Of a DNA stretch of 64,000 nt, positions 25,122 through 32,808 are shown piece by piece (the first letter of the stretch is position 1; each line of letters begins with the position of its first letter). Under the pieces are notes generated by a model. The model made no database searches. It saw nothing but the letters and a program-made list of their open reading frames with translations, and was not told the origin of the DNA. The stretch covers positions 1-64,000 of the forward strand of contig NZ_CALPCD010000005.1 of assembly GCF_943192915.1 (NCBI RefSeq), in the 5' to 3' direction. A program made the translations under genes and the position numbers. The DNA comes from Anaerotardibacter muris. GTDB taxonomy: Bacteria; Actinomycetota; Coriobacteriia; Coriobacteriales; Eggerthellaceae.

Positions 25122-25151
25122 ATGACATTTGATGAATGTGCGGTGCTCTAG
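25122..25151 (+). CDS. Possible nine-residue leader peptide before the polyferredoxin gene
   Basis: ATG at 25122 with a very strong site (AAGGAGG, 9 bases upstream) opens a frame for MTFDECAVL and then stops at TAG. It sits between the palindrome at 25081-25104 and the ferredoxin start at 25199, in another frame. The match to a ribosome binding site is better than that of the ferredoxin gene itself. It may be translated as a leader peptide or be chance. Confidence 0.3.
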   Translation: MTFDECAVL

Positions 25152-25198
25152 CTTGCACCCGCGTCCCTGCCCGAACGCTTCCTGGAGATGGATGACGA

Positions 25199-26467
25199 AT
25201 GCCTTCCCTGTTCGATGCTGCAAATGCCTTTTCGAAGCTTGGGAAGCAGTCTGTCGAAGCGTACGAAGCCGCTTGTGTACGTGTGCGCGACCGCCACGCG
25301 AGCTGCGACCTTTGTTTGCGCGTGTGTTCCCATGAAGCCATAACCATCGAGAACAACGAATTATCTATCGATCATGCTTCATGCACAGGATGCGGGGCGT
25401 GCACGAGCGCATGCCCGACCCAGGCGCTCAGATCAATGGACGATATTGATGCGATGGCCATGGCTGCCATCGATCGCATACAGGCAGACGCCATAGGAGA
25501 AGACCAGACCAGCAGATCTTCTGCGCTCGAAGTTACCTGCGAGCATGCCCGCAATGTGCAAGCCACGCTGCACGGTGAAGATGCAGGCACAAGTGAGGTG
25601 CTACCCCCTTGGAGTACTGATGCATTGGGTGTTCCCTGTCTGGCAACATTAGATGAATCGGTGCTGATCCACGGGGCTTGCGCCAGGGTGGCGATCAAGG
25701 CTTTCAGTGCTGATTGCACCCAATGCCCTAATGCCAATGGTGCACTGATCGAAGATATCTTTGCTCAAGCCGAGCGACTGCTCTTACGCTTTTCGGAAGG
25801 TCTCGATGAAGACTGCCTGCTCGAATATTCCTGGGAAGTTGTAAAGGCTGTAACTGCTGACGAAGCGCCCGCCCTGCGCGATACCTCACCCGAGATGACA
25901 CGCCGCGGCATGTTCGATCAGCTTGTGGCGCGCACCACCGATTCCGTAGCGGAAGCCGCAGTCCATACGCTCTATGTGACCAAAGCAAATCCTGAACAAA
26001 AGCCAACGCTCACTCAGACCTTGAAGGCTTCGCCCGACACGCTGAAGACCGTGGATGTTCCCCGCAACGCTTCGGTGCTGGATGATCTTTATCGCTTGCA
26101 GTCAAGCCAAGATATGGATGCCGTGTTGGGGCCAGCTTGCGCAGGAAACGCTTCCTTCGACCAGGTCATCCCTTCGCGCCTCTTCGGAGAAGCGATCCTT
26201 GATGAGAAGCTGTGCGACCTATGCGGGATATGTATGACCTTCTGTCCTACCCAAGCGCTTTCGGGCATTGCCCGTGAACCAGTCAACCCCTTCGTGGCAG
26301 CAACGCGGGGCATTTCGATAACAGGCGAATTGAACTTCCGTGCCAATGACTGTGTGAACTGCCGCCTTTGCGTGGACGTGTGCCCCCACGGTGCTCTTAC
26401 GATCAGGAGTGGGATCGAGCGCGAAGACCTCTTCACGCTCGAACCGCGGCCATTGATCGTCCGATAG
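25199..26467 (+). CDS. Polyferredoxin-like 4Fe-4S protein
   Basis: Cytoplasmic protein of 422 residues with no signal or membrane segment. Near the N-terminus lie CDLC-x3-C (Cys36, 39, 43; one residue shorter than the usual motif) and a classical CTGCGACTSACP (62-73). Near the C-terminus lie CDLCGICMTFCP and CVNCRLCVDVCP, enough for two more [4Fe-4S] clusters. The middle 200 residues hold a further CTQC and an uncharacterised region. It is divergent from operon 2 and close to the shared palindrome, so a role in electron supply to, or maturation of, the molybdoenzyme is plausible, as for NapF-type proteins, but unproven. Confidence 0.8.
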   Translation: MPSLFDAANAFSKLGKQSVEAYEAACVRVRDRHASCDLCLRVCSHEAITIENNELSIDHASCTGCGACTSACPTQALRSMDDIDAMAMAAIDRIQADAIGEDQTSRSSALEVTCEHARNVQATLHGEDAGTSEVLPPWSTDALGVPCLATLDESVLIHGACARVAIKAFSADCTQCPNANGALIEDIFAQAERLLLRFSEGLDEDCLLEYSWEVVKAVTADEAPALRDTSPEMTRRGMFDQLVARTTDSVAEAAVHTLYVTKANPEQKPTLTQTLKASPDTLKTVDVPRNASVLDDLYRLQSSQDMDAVLGPACAGNASFDQVIPSRLFGEAILDEKLCDLCGICMTFCPTQALSGIAREPVNPFVAATRGISITGELNFRANDCVNCRLCVDVCPHGALTIRSGIEREDLFTLEPRPLIVR

Positions 26468-26493
26468 CGCAGGACGGCCTGCTTGCTCAATTC

Positions 26494-26592
26494 CTGGTCT
26501 TGCTCCTGGTTTTGATTTTGGCTGGTCTTGCCTGACCCGGCCTGACCTTGGCTGGTCTAGCCTGACCTTGACTTATCTTCACTTGGTCTTGT
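26494..26592. repeat. Short imperfect tandem repeat of CTGGTCTTG / CCTGACCTTG units
   Basis: The spacer between the convergent polyferredoxin and ModE-like genes holds CTGGTCTTG, GCTGGTCTTGCCTGACC, GGCCTGACCTTGGCTGGTCT, AGCCTGACCTTG and CTTGGTCTTG in series. The units are about 9-20 bases and strand-skewed (few A). No gene fits. It could be a slipped-strand repeat or a remnant. Confidence 0.6.
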
Positions 26593-26599
26593 TCAGATG

Positions 26600-26947
26600 T
26601 TATTTGGCGAGCAGCTGCTTGAGCAGCTTATTCGCTTCCCTGTTCATGCGCTGTTGCAGTTCCTCATAGATATTCACGATGCGGCGCGCTTCCTCAGTGA
26701 GCTCTGAACCTTTGTTGCCTTTGCGCTCCAGCAGTTGGAAACCAAACGCCTCTTCGGTGTGCTTGATGATGCTCCAAGCCTTTGAATAGGCCATTCCCAT
26801 TTCATGGGCAGCTTTGTTGAGCGAGCCCGTTTCATCGACCAAGCGACAGAGGTTCACGATGCCACGTCCCATGGCTGCTGCGTGAGGATCTGATTGGTCG
26901 TTCTTGATGATCAGCTTGACATCTACACCGAATTTGCTGAGGTCCAT
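26600..26947 (-). CDS. ModE-like winged-helix regulator (DNA-binding domain only)
   Basis: DNA-binding protein of 115 residues. The winged helix-turn-helix matches ModE/LysR-type N-termini: GRGIVNLCRLVDETGSLNKAAHEMGMAYSKAW is the helix-turn-helix, followed by FQLLERKGNKGSELTEEA. Full ModE proteins of about 260 residues also have two Mop domains that bind molybdate; these are missing, so the signal it senses is unclear. The gene is divergent from modABC with palindromes in the spacer, which makes it the leading candidate to bind them. The C-terminal helix (EELQQRMNREANKLLKQLL) could be a dimer element. GGAGCGCCA precedes the ATG. Confidence 0.85.
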   Translation of the reverse strand: MDLSKFGVDVKLIIKNDQSDPHAAAMGRGIVNLCRLVDETGSLNKAAHEMGMAYSKAWSIIKHTEEAFGFQLLERKGNKGSELTEEARRIVNIYEELQQRMNREANKLLKQLLAK

Positions 26948-27011
26948 TGGCGCTCCGATCTTGGGTTGCTTCTTATTGTAATTCTTCTCGCGCTCAAGCT
27001 ATGAGGTTATA

Positions 27012-27054
27012 GTATTATTCTCGAACAAGGATATATTCTCATTTGAGAATAATA
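27012..27054. promoter_or_regulatory. Operator candidates in the modE-like / modA spacer
   Basis: 27031-27054 holds ATTCTC-ATTT-GAGAAT inside ATATTCTC...GAGAATAAT, the same layout as at 10408 and 25081. Just to the left, ATTATTCTC at 27014-27022 is a second half-site whose partner is degraded. The pair lies 22 bases before the modA start and 65 before the regulator start, so it may act on both. Confidence 0.65.
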
Positions 27055-27075
27055 GAGAACTTAAAAGGGGGATCC

Positions 27076-27912
27076 ATGAAGGAAACGAAAACTTTGTTCA
27101 AGCAGATAACGGTAGGCTTCGCCGTTGCGCTCAGCTTGGTCGCTGCATGCCTGTTGGCTGGATGCAGCGCTTCGAGCAACGAAAAGGTCGAACTCGAGAT
27201 CTATGCGGCCAACTCGCTCACTGACGCCATGACCGAGGCTCAGGAAGCCTACACCGCAGCTCATCCAGAAGTGACCTTCGCGGATTCTCAATTCGAAGCA
27301 TCGGGCACGCTGGTACAGAAGATGGAAGCTGGCGGCAAGCCTGACATCTTCATCTCCGCGAACAAGAAGAACATGGACAAGGTTGTCGAAGATGGCCTGG
27401 TCGCTGAAGATGCGCCCTTCGATATGTTCGCGAATGACCTGGTCATCGTTGCGGCCGACTCTTCCGATCTGAACGAGCTGACCTTGCAGGAAGCAGCAAG
27501 CGGCACCTATACCATCGCTGTGGGCGACAAGAACGTCCCCGCTGGCACCTATGCGAAGCAGGCTCTCTACACCGTAGGCTGCTACACCAATGAGAGCGGC
27601 ACCGATGGCGAGATCACTGGCCCGATCAAGGGCAAAGTGACCGAAGCCGACAAGGTCGGTTCTGTGTGCTCTTATGCACAAGCCGGCGAAGTTGATCTGG
27701 GCTTCGTCTACAGCTCTGACGTTATGCGTTATGGTGGCGTGAAGGTGGTCTGCATCGTTCCCTCCACCGATCATCAGCCTATCCTCTACCCTGCAGCAGT
27801 GACCAAGGATTCCGAGCATGCAGAGGCGGCAGCCGCATTCCTCGAGTGGTGCACCACCGATCCTGAGGCTCAGAAGATCTGGCAGAAGTGGGGCTTCGAG
27901 CTTGAAGGCTAA
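27076..27912 (+). CDS. modA: Molybdate ABC transporter substrate-binding lipoprotein
   Basis: Extracytoplasmic receptor of 278 residues. The signal peptide ends in lipobox LLAGC with Cys30. The mature part starts VELEIYAANSLTDAMTEAQEAY, and FADSQFEASGTLVQKMEAGGKPDIFISANKKNMDKV is characteristic of ModA/WtpA-type oxyanion receptors, with Ser residues that bind molybdate or tungstate. Later PAGTYAKQAL is another family mark. The start is supported by GGGGGATCC. It is the first gene of modABC and overlaps modB by one base. Confidence 0.95.
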   Translation: MKETKTLFKQITVGFAVALSLVAACLLAGCSASSNEKVELEIYAANSLTDAMTEAQEAYTAAHPEVTFADSQFEASGTLVQKMEAGGKPDIFISANKKNMDKVVEDGLVAEDAPFDMFANDLVIVAADSSDLNELTLQEAASGTYTIAVGDKNVPAGTYAKQALYTVGCYTNESGTDGEITGPIKGKVTEADKVGSVCSYAQAGEVDLGFVYSSDVMRYGGVKVVCIVPSTDHQPILYPAAVTKDSEHAEAAAAFLEWCTTDPEAQKIWQKWGFELEG

Positions 27913-29330
27913 TGGGTGAGCAATTCCGAAAGAACGCTCTAAGCGCGGTATTTTCCCTCGCGCTTATCTTGGCGGCGTGCTTCCTTTATGGAGGCACGCC
28001 TGCTTTGGCTTTTGGTGCCCAAAACGAAGGCACCGAGAACGCGAGCGCGCCAGTAGCTGAAGCAGTAGAGGTCTCTGCTGAAGGCAGTGCTGCGCGCCTG
28101 GCCAACGCCAATTTCGGCATCAGCGATTTCTCGCGCGTGGAAAAAGGATCGAACCGCGCCATCGATGGCGTCTATCGCGGCTACTGCTACCTCATGGATG
28201 CACCCGCCGATTCACTGTGCGTAGTGGATATGACCTCAATGGTGGTGGTCTATGTTCCTGCGGCGCTCATACAGGAGCACGGTCTTGACCTGAATGACCC
28301 CAGCACCCAACGCGATCTGACCTTGCTCTTGTCTGCCCTCGATGGCTACAGCGCCGAAGGTAACTCTGTGGTGAAGGATACGGTGCCGTGGTATTTCACG
28401 AGCGAGCAGAGCTTCACCCAAAACGGTATCGAGTTCGGCTTCTCTCAAGAATACCAACCTGGCTATTGGTACACCTCTGTGCGAGGCGCCAACGGATCAG
28501 ACGTGACCGACTCCAGCAATCCGCTCGTACAAGCTGTCGCTGGCCTGCGCCTTTCTCATGTTGACTACGCGAACATCCAGCAAAGCGATGCCGTTGCCAT
28601 CGCCGCCGCCCCGAGCGGTATCGAGCAACTAGGTTCGTTCTTCGCAACGCTCGACTGGTCACCGCTGTGGGTCACCTTGAAGACCACGGGCACTGCGCTG
28701 GTGTTCATCTTCGTATTGGGGTTGCTCGCTGCTTGGTGGACGCTGCGTTTGAGCCCACGTGTGCAAAGCGTAGTGGACGCCATCTTGACCATTCCCATGG
28801 TGCTTCCACCCACCGTGTGCGGCTTTCTGCTGCTGCTGTGCCTAGGGCGCAATACCCCCTTGGGCGCCTGGTTCGATTCGGTGGGCTTTCCGCTGGTGTT
28901 CAGTTGGCAAGCTACGGTCATCGCAGCGTTCGTGGTGGCATTTCCTTTGATGTATCGTTCGGCGCGTGGCGCATTCGAGACCATCGACACCGATATGCTC
29001 GATGCGGCGCGCACTCTTGGCTGGGGCGAAGGGCGCATCTTCTTCCGTTTGATGCTGCCGCTGGCATGGTCGTCCATCGCTGCGGGCACCATGCTCTCGT
29101 TCGCGCGTGCGCTCGGTGAATTCGGCGCCACGCTCTTCTTAGCAGGCAACTACGTGGGCATCACGCGCACCATCCCCATTGCCATCTACTTCGAGTGGAT
29201 GGGTGGCAATATCGAAGCAGCATTGTTCTGGACCATCGTAGTGATCGTGGTGTCATTCGCGGTCATCTTCGCTCTGAATCTCTGGAGCAAACGCACGACG
29301 AAGTATCGCCGGAAAGAGGCCACCCAATGA
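27912..29330 (+). CDS. modB: ModB permease with a large N-terminal exported domain
   Basis: Inner-membrane channel of the molybdate transporter, but 472 residues instead of the usual 220-230. Residues 1-33 look like a signal peptide or first membrane helix ending ALA. Residues 34 to about 248 are hydrophilic and should lie outside the cytoplasm; I recognise no family in that part. ModB proper begins at SPLWVTLKTTGTALVFIF (about 250), with ILTIPMVLPPTVCGFLLL, the coupling loop ARTLGWGEGRIFFRLMLP and ALGEFGATLFLAG. The frame is unbroken, and it overlaps modA (TAATG) and modC (ATGA), so the fusion is real in this assembly. The extra domain might aid capture of ModA or metal; this is inference. 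Confidence 0.9.
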   Translation: MGEQFRKNALSAVFSLALILAACFLYGGTPALAFGAQNEGTENASAPVAEAVEVSAEGSAARLANANFGISDFSRVEKGSNRAIDGVYRGYCYLMDAPADSLCVVDMTSMVVVYVPAALIQEHGLDLNDPSTQRDLTLLLSALDGYSAEGNSVVKDTVPWYFTSEQSFTQNGIEFGFSQEYQPGYWYTSVRGANGSDVTDSSNPLVQAVAGLRLSHVDYANIQQSDAVAIAAAPSGIEQLGSFFATLDWSPLWVTLKTTGTALVFIFVLGLLAAWWTLRLSPRVQSVVDAILTIPMVLPPTVCGFLLLLCLGRNTPLGAWFDSVGFPLVFSWQATVIAAFVVAFPLMYRSARGAFETIDTDMLDAARTLGWGEGRIFFRLMLPLAWSSIAAGTMLSFARALGEFGATLFLAGNYVGITRTIPIAIYFEWMGGNIEAALFWTIVVIVVSFAVIFALNLWSKRTTKYRRKEATQ

Positions 29331-30493
29331 GCTTGATCGTTGACATCCATAAGCATTATGATGCCTTTGACCTGGATGTTTCCTTTGAAGCGCAGCATGA
29401 AACGTTGGGCTTCTTGGGCGCTTCAGGATGCGGCAAGTCGCTCACCTTGCGCTCGATAGCAGGCATCATCGAACCAGATGAAGGCAAGATCGTGGTGAAT
29501 GACCGCGTATACTTCGATAAGGCTACGGGCAAGAAAGCTACGGTGAACCTTTCACCTCAAGAACGTAAGAGCGCACTGCTGTTCCAGAATTATCAGCTCT
29601 TCCCGAACCTGACCGTAGCTGCGAACATCGCGGCTGGCATTCCGCGCGACCAGATGAAGAGCACTGGGCAAACCATGATCGAGCAGCAGATACGACGTTT
29701 CGGGTTAGAGGGGCTCGAGAAGCGCTACCCGCTGCAGCTTTCGGGAGGGCAGCAACAGCGCGTGGCGCTTGCGCGCATGTTGGCGGCAAACCCTGACATC
29801 CTCATGCTCGATGAACCATTTTCTGCCCTTGATGCGCACCTGAAGACCGAACTGGAGCAGAGCCTTTTGGAGCTCTTCTCTTCGTACGAAGGTACCATCC
29901 TCTACGTTTCCCACGACATCGATGAGGCTTTTCGCTTCTGCGATCGCATCGCCGTGGTGAGCAACGGTCGCATTGAGGAATTATCGCCAAAGGCCGAGCT
30001 CATCCGCGACCCACAAAGCCTGGCGGCCATCCGTCTTTCGGGCTGCAAGAATACCACGCCTGCTCAGTATCGCGGCGAGCATCGTGTGTACCTGCCCGAC
30101 TGGGGCGTAGAGATGGAAACGGCGCGCACAGTGCCGCACGATGTGGCATGGCTAGGCGTTCGTGCCTACTATATCAAGCGCGTATTGCCTGACAATTCGC
30201 TCGTTAGCGCCGCGAATACCTTCGAGATGCGCTGCGATCAGGTGAGCGATTCGCGCTTCGAACGTGCGGTGATGGCAAGCTTCGTGGATAACGCTGGCAA
30301 CCCTTTGCCTAACGCGGTGAGCGCCAGCTGTGAAGGATCGGTGGCTAAGCAGCACGCCGAGCAGACTTTCTTCAAGACTCATGTACGATGGAACATCGAT
30401 AAGCACATGACCGCCGACGCTGAATTACCCGTGAAAGGGGATCTTCTCCACCTTCATTTCCCTCCCGATGCGCTCTATCTAGCAACGCACTAG
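29327..30493 (+). CDS. modC: Molybdate ABC transporter ATP-binding protein
   Basis: Cytoplasmic ATPase of 388 residues. Walker A GASGCGKSL at 31-39, Q-loop in LLFQNYQLFPNLTV, signature [15 protein letters not shown], Walker B ILMLDEPFSALDAH and switch His in YVSHDIDEAF. Residues from about 235 to the end form a TOBE-like C-terminal domain, longer and less conserved than in E. coli ModC. The ATG at 29327 overlaps the modB stop (ATGA), supporting translational coupling; a longer frame back to 29195 would sit inside modB. Confidence 0.95.
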   Translation: MSLIVDIHKHYDAFDLDVSFEAQHETLGFLGASGCGKSLTLRSIAGIIEPDEGKIVVNDRVYFDKATGKKATVNLSPQERKSALLFQNYQLFPNLTVAANIAAGIPRDQMKSTGQTMIEQQIRRFGLEGLEKRYPLQLSGGQQQRVALARMLAANPDILMLDEPFSALDAHLKTELEQSLLELFSSYEGTILYVSHDIDEAFRFCDRIAVVSNGRIEELSPKAELIRDPQSLAAIRLSGCKNTTPAQYRGEHRVYLPDWGVEMETARTVPHDVAWLGVRAYYIKRVLPDNSLVSAANTFEMRCDQVSDSRFERAVMASFVDNAGNPLPNAVSASCEGSVAKQHAEQTFFKTHVRWNIDKHMTADAELPVKGDLLHLHFPPDALYLATH

Positions 30494-30553
30494 ACCAACG
30501 CACTAGACCAGGAAGAGATCGGCTTTGCCCGAGGAGGGCTGACTGGGCTTCTT

Positions 30554-31564
30554 ATGAAAGATACCTTTGGACGCGACATAGATTATCTGCGCATCTCGCT
30601 CACCGACCGGTGCAATCTGCGCTGCGTATATTGCATGCCTGAAGAAGGTGTTGAGCAACGCTCGCATGATGAGATCTTGTCGTTCGAAGAGATCGAACGT
30701 GTGGTGCGCATGTCCACGAAGTTCGGCATCCGTCATCTGCGATTCACGGGCGGCGAGCCGCTCGTGCGCAAAGGCATGACCGACCTGGTACGTGCTTGCC
30801 AGCAGATCGAAGGGATCGAAGACGTGGCACTTACCACCAATGGTATCTTGTTGCCCACCTTCGCTGAAGAGCTGAAAGAAGCAGGGCTTTCTCGTGTGAA
30901 CATCTCGCTCGACACGCTCGATGACGAGGTTTATCGCACGATGACCCGCTGCGGAAACTTAGATGAGGCGCTTTCAGGGGTTGAAGCGGCACTCGAAGCT
31001 GGATTCGACCCGGTGAAGTTGAACACCGTGGTCATCCGCAGCATGGACCAGGACTTGGCGGCATTCGCAGCGCTGACCAAGGATCGTCCGCTGCATGTTC
31101 GCTTCATCGAGTACATGCCGCTCGGTTCTTCATGTTCTACAGAGATAGCGCGCTGGAATGCTGATGAGGTCATCCCGCTGCCCGAGCTAATCGATTCGCT
31201 CACGGCAGCTTGCGAAGCTGCCGGGCTGGGAACGCCCTATCCGCTCGAAGAAGCGGATGCACAAGCCCCTGAGGGCTGGGGGCCTGCACGCTATTGGAAG
31301 CTACCCGATTCCCAAGGCACCATCGGGTTCATCACTTCAGTCTCCGATCACTTTTGCGATTCATGCAATCGATTGCGCCTGACCGCCGATGGGAAGTTGC
31401 GACTCTGCTTGTTCTCTGATCAAGAGATCGATCTGCGAGATGCGCTGCGTCATGGAACGAACGAGGATCTTGAAAAGCTCTTCGCGCAGGCGCTTGCTCA
31501 AAAACCTGAAAGCCATGAATTCCGTACTGGCACGCGAAGAGAAATGGTGCAAGTCGGCGGCTAA
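30554..31564 (+). CDS. moaA: GTP 3',8-cyclase, molybdenum cofactor synthesis
   Basis: Radical SAM enzyme of 336 residues that with MoaC turns GTP into cyclic pyranopterin monophosphate. The N-terminal cluster is Cys20, Cys24, Cys27 in the C-x3-C-x2-C motif; the second cluster uses Cys268, Cys271 and Cys285 (C-x2-C-x13-C). The FTGGEPLVRKG motif and the terminal Gly-Gly, which enters the active site, are present. It follows modC by 60 bases on the same strand, so co-transcription with modABC is likely. Confidence 0.97.
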   Translation: MKDTFGRDIDYLRISLTDRCNLRCVYCMPEEGVEQRSHDEILSFEEIERVVRMSTKFGIRHLRFTGGEPLVRKGMTDLVRACQQIEGIEDVALTTNGILLPTFAEELKEAGLSRVNISLDTLDDEVYRTMTRCGNLDEALSGVEAALEAGFDPVKLNTVVIRSMDQDLAAFAALTKDRPLHVRFIEYMPLGSSCSTEIARWNADEVIPLPELIDSLTAACEAAGLGTPYPLEEADAQAPEGWGPARYWKLPDSQGTIGFITSVSDHFCDSCNRLRLTADGKLRLCLFSDQEIDLRDALRHGTNEDLEKLFAQALAQKPESHEFRTGTRREMVQVGG

Positions 31565-31594
31565 CCCAGGCCATGATCGGATCAGCTACCTTAG

Positions 31595-31622
31595 TTGGTT
31601 TTATGGTGCAATTCGCTAGAAT
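31595..31622 (+). promoter_or_regulatory. Candidate promoter for moaC
   Basis: TTGGTT (31595-31600) and TAGAAT (31617-31622) with a 16-base spacer lie 29 bases upstream of the moaC start. A strong GGAGGAATT site follows. This suggests moaC can be transcribed apart from moaA. Confidence 0.4.
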
Positions 31623-31651
31623 AGAACCATTGATCCTGGGGAGGAATTCAT

Positions 31652-32194
31652 ATGGCTGACAAGATGAAGTTGACGCATCTGACGGAGCAGGGGCATGCTC
31701 ACATGGTCGATGTTTCGGAAAAGGCAGAGACCAAACGCACCGCTATTGCTGAGGGCTTCATCCACATGCAAACGGCAACGCTCGCAACCATCATGTCGCA
31801 ACGCGTCAAAAAAGGCGATGTGCTGGCTACCGCACGTGTGGCGGGCATCATGGCAGCAAAGAAGACCAGCGAGCTGATCCCGCTCTGCCATCCTCTTATG
31901 CTCACCAATGTGACCATCGATCTGGTGCCCATCTGGGGCACGAATGCCGACCCGACCCAGGCGCGCGCCATTCATTCGAACGGCCAACACCCCTGCGGGA
32001 TCCACGTGGTGGCTCAAGCCTCACTAGTAGGTAAAACAGGCGTGGAGATGGAAGCGCTCACCGCAGTTTCGGTCGCTTGCCTGACCATCTATGACATGTG
32101 CAAAGCGATCGACCGCGGCATGGAGATCAACGAAGTGCGCCTGCTGCGAAAAGAAGGCGGTAAGAGCGGCGTGTGGGAACGCCCGGAGCGCTAA
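31652..32194 (+). CDS. moaC: Cyclic pyranopterin monophosphate synthase
   Basis: Cytoplasmic enzyme of 180 residues acting after MoaA. The conserved core is visible as [18 protein letters not shown] and, later, [26 protein letters not shown], with the catalytic Lys and His/Asp region. An insert of about 15 residues ([19 protein letters not shown]) in the middle is longer than in E. coli MoaC. It sits after moaA and converges with mogA. Confidence 0.96.
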   Translation: MADKMKLTHLTEQGHAHMVDVSEKAETKRTAIAEGFIHMQTATLATIMSQRVKKGDVLATARVAGIMAAKKTSELIPLCHPLMLTNVTIDLVPIWGTNADPTQARAIHSNGQHPCGIHVVAQASLVGKTGVEMEALTAVSVACLTIYDMCKAIDRGMEINEVRLLRKEGGKSGVWERPER

Positions 32195-32340
32195 CCCTAT
32201 ACCGAAGCCTTGCGTTAAAGCTCCTGGCTCTTAGGTGGCAATGGGCTGCAATGGACCATTATGGGCACCTAGGCGCTTGCCTATCCATCGACATCGGCAC
32301 CTGATCGAAGTTGAAATCTCGCGTGATCACGCGGGCTTTT

Positions 32341-32808
32341 CTAATGGCCGCCACCTGCCATCATATGAACGGCATGCTCGAGCACATCAGCAACCGCTTC
32401 CCAATTTTCGCGTGCAGCTTTCTCGCTACCAGGGAAGTTGATGACCAGCGACGTTCCACGCTGCATGCATACCGCACGCGAGAGCATCGCGCGATCGGTG
32501 ATCTTCAAGCTATATGCACGCAAGCCTTCAGCAATCCCAGGAACCATGCGCTCGCACGCGTCTTGCGTTGCCTCAGGCGTAACATCTCGCGGAGAAAGTC
32601 CTGTTCCGCCGCAGGTGAGCACCACATCGGCCTGTATGTTGTCGCAAGCCTCCACGATCGCTTGCGCGATGATGGCGCGGTCGTCGGCGATCACCACGCG
32701 TGAGGCGCATGTCCATCCCGCTTGCGTGATTAGTTCTTCAAGCGCTGCGCCTGCACTGTCAGTTTCAAGCGTGCGCGTATCAGAGCACGTTATGATCGCA
32801 AACTTCAT
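32341..32808 (-). CDS. mogA: Molybdopterin adenylyltransferase, MogA/MoaB family
   Basis: Protein of 155 residues that adenylates molybdopterin before metal insertion. The family signature TCGGTGLSPRDVTPEAT appears near residue 64, with FAIITCSDTRTLETDSAG at the start. Length fits MoaB/MogA single-domain proteins. Its ATG overlaps the moeA stop by four bases (ATGA), so the two are translationally coupled. Whether it should be called moaB or mogA is not settled by sequence alone. Confidence 0.9.
   Translation of the reverse strand: MKFAIITCSDTRTLETDSAGAALEELITQAGWTCASRVVIADDRAIIAQAIVEACDNIQADVVLTCGGTGLSPRDVTPEATQDACERMVPGIAEGLRAYSLKITDRAMLSRAVCMQRGTSLVINFPGSEKAARENWEAVADVLEHAVHMMAGGGH

Larger units (their letters stand above)
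24846..25198. other. Divergent intergenic region between operon 2 and the polyferredoxin gene
   Basis: This 353-base spacer has no full gene. It holds a hairpin (24877-24900) in the operon 2 leader, a small inverted repeat CCCGT-N7-ACGGG (25033-25049), the ATTATTCT palindrome (25081-25104), and a possible nine-codon leader ORF (25122-25151). The stretch 24905-25030 shows nothing I can assign. Confidence 0.6.

Noticed and set aside
26600..26947. A full ModE molybdate sensor
   Set aside because: The protein ends after the DNA-binding part and a helix; there is no Mop domain.
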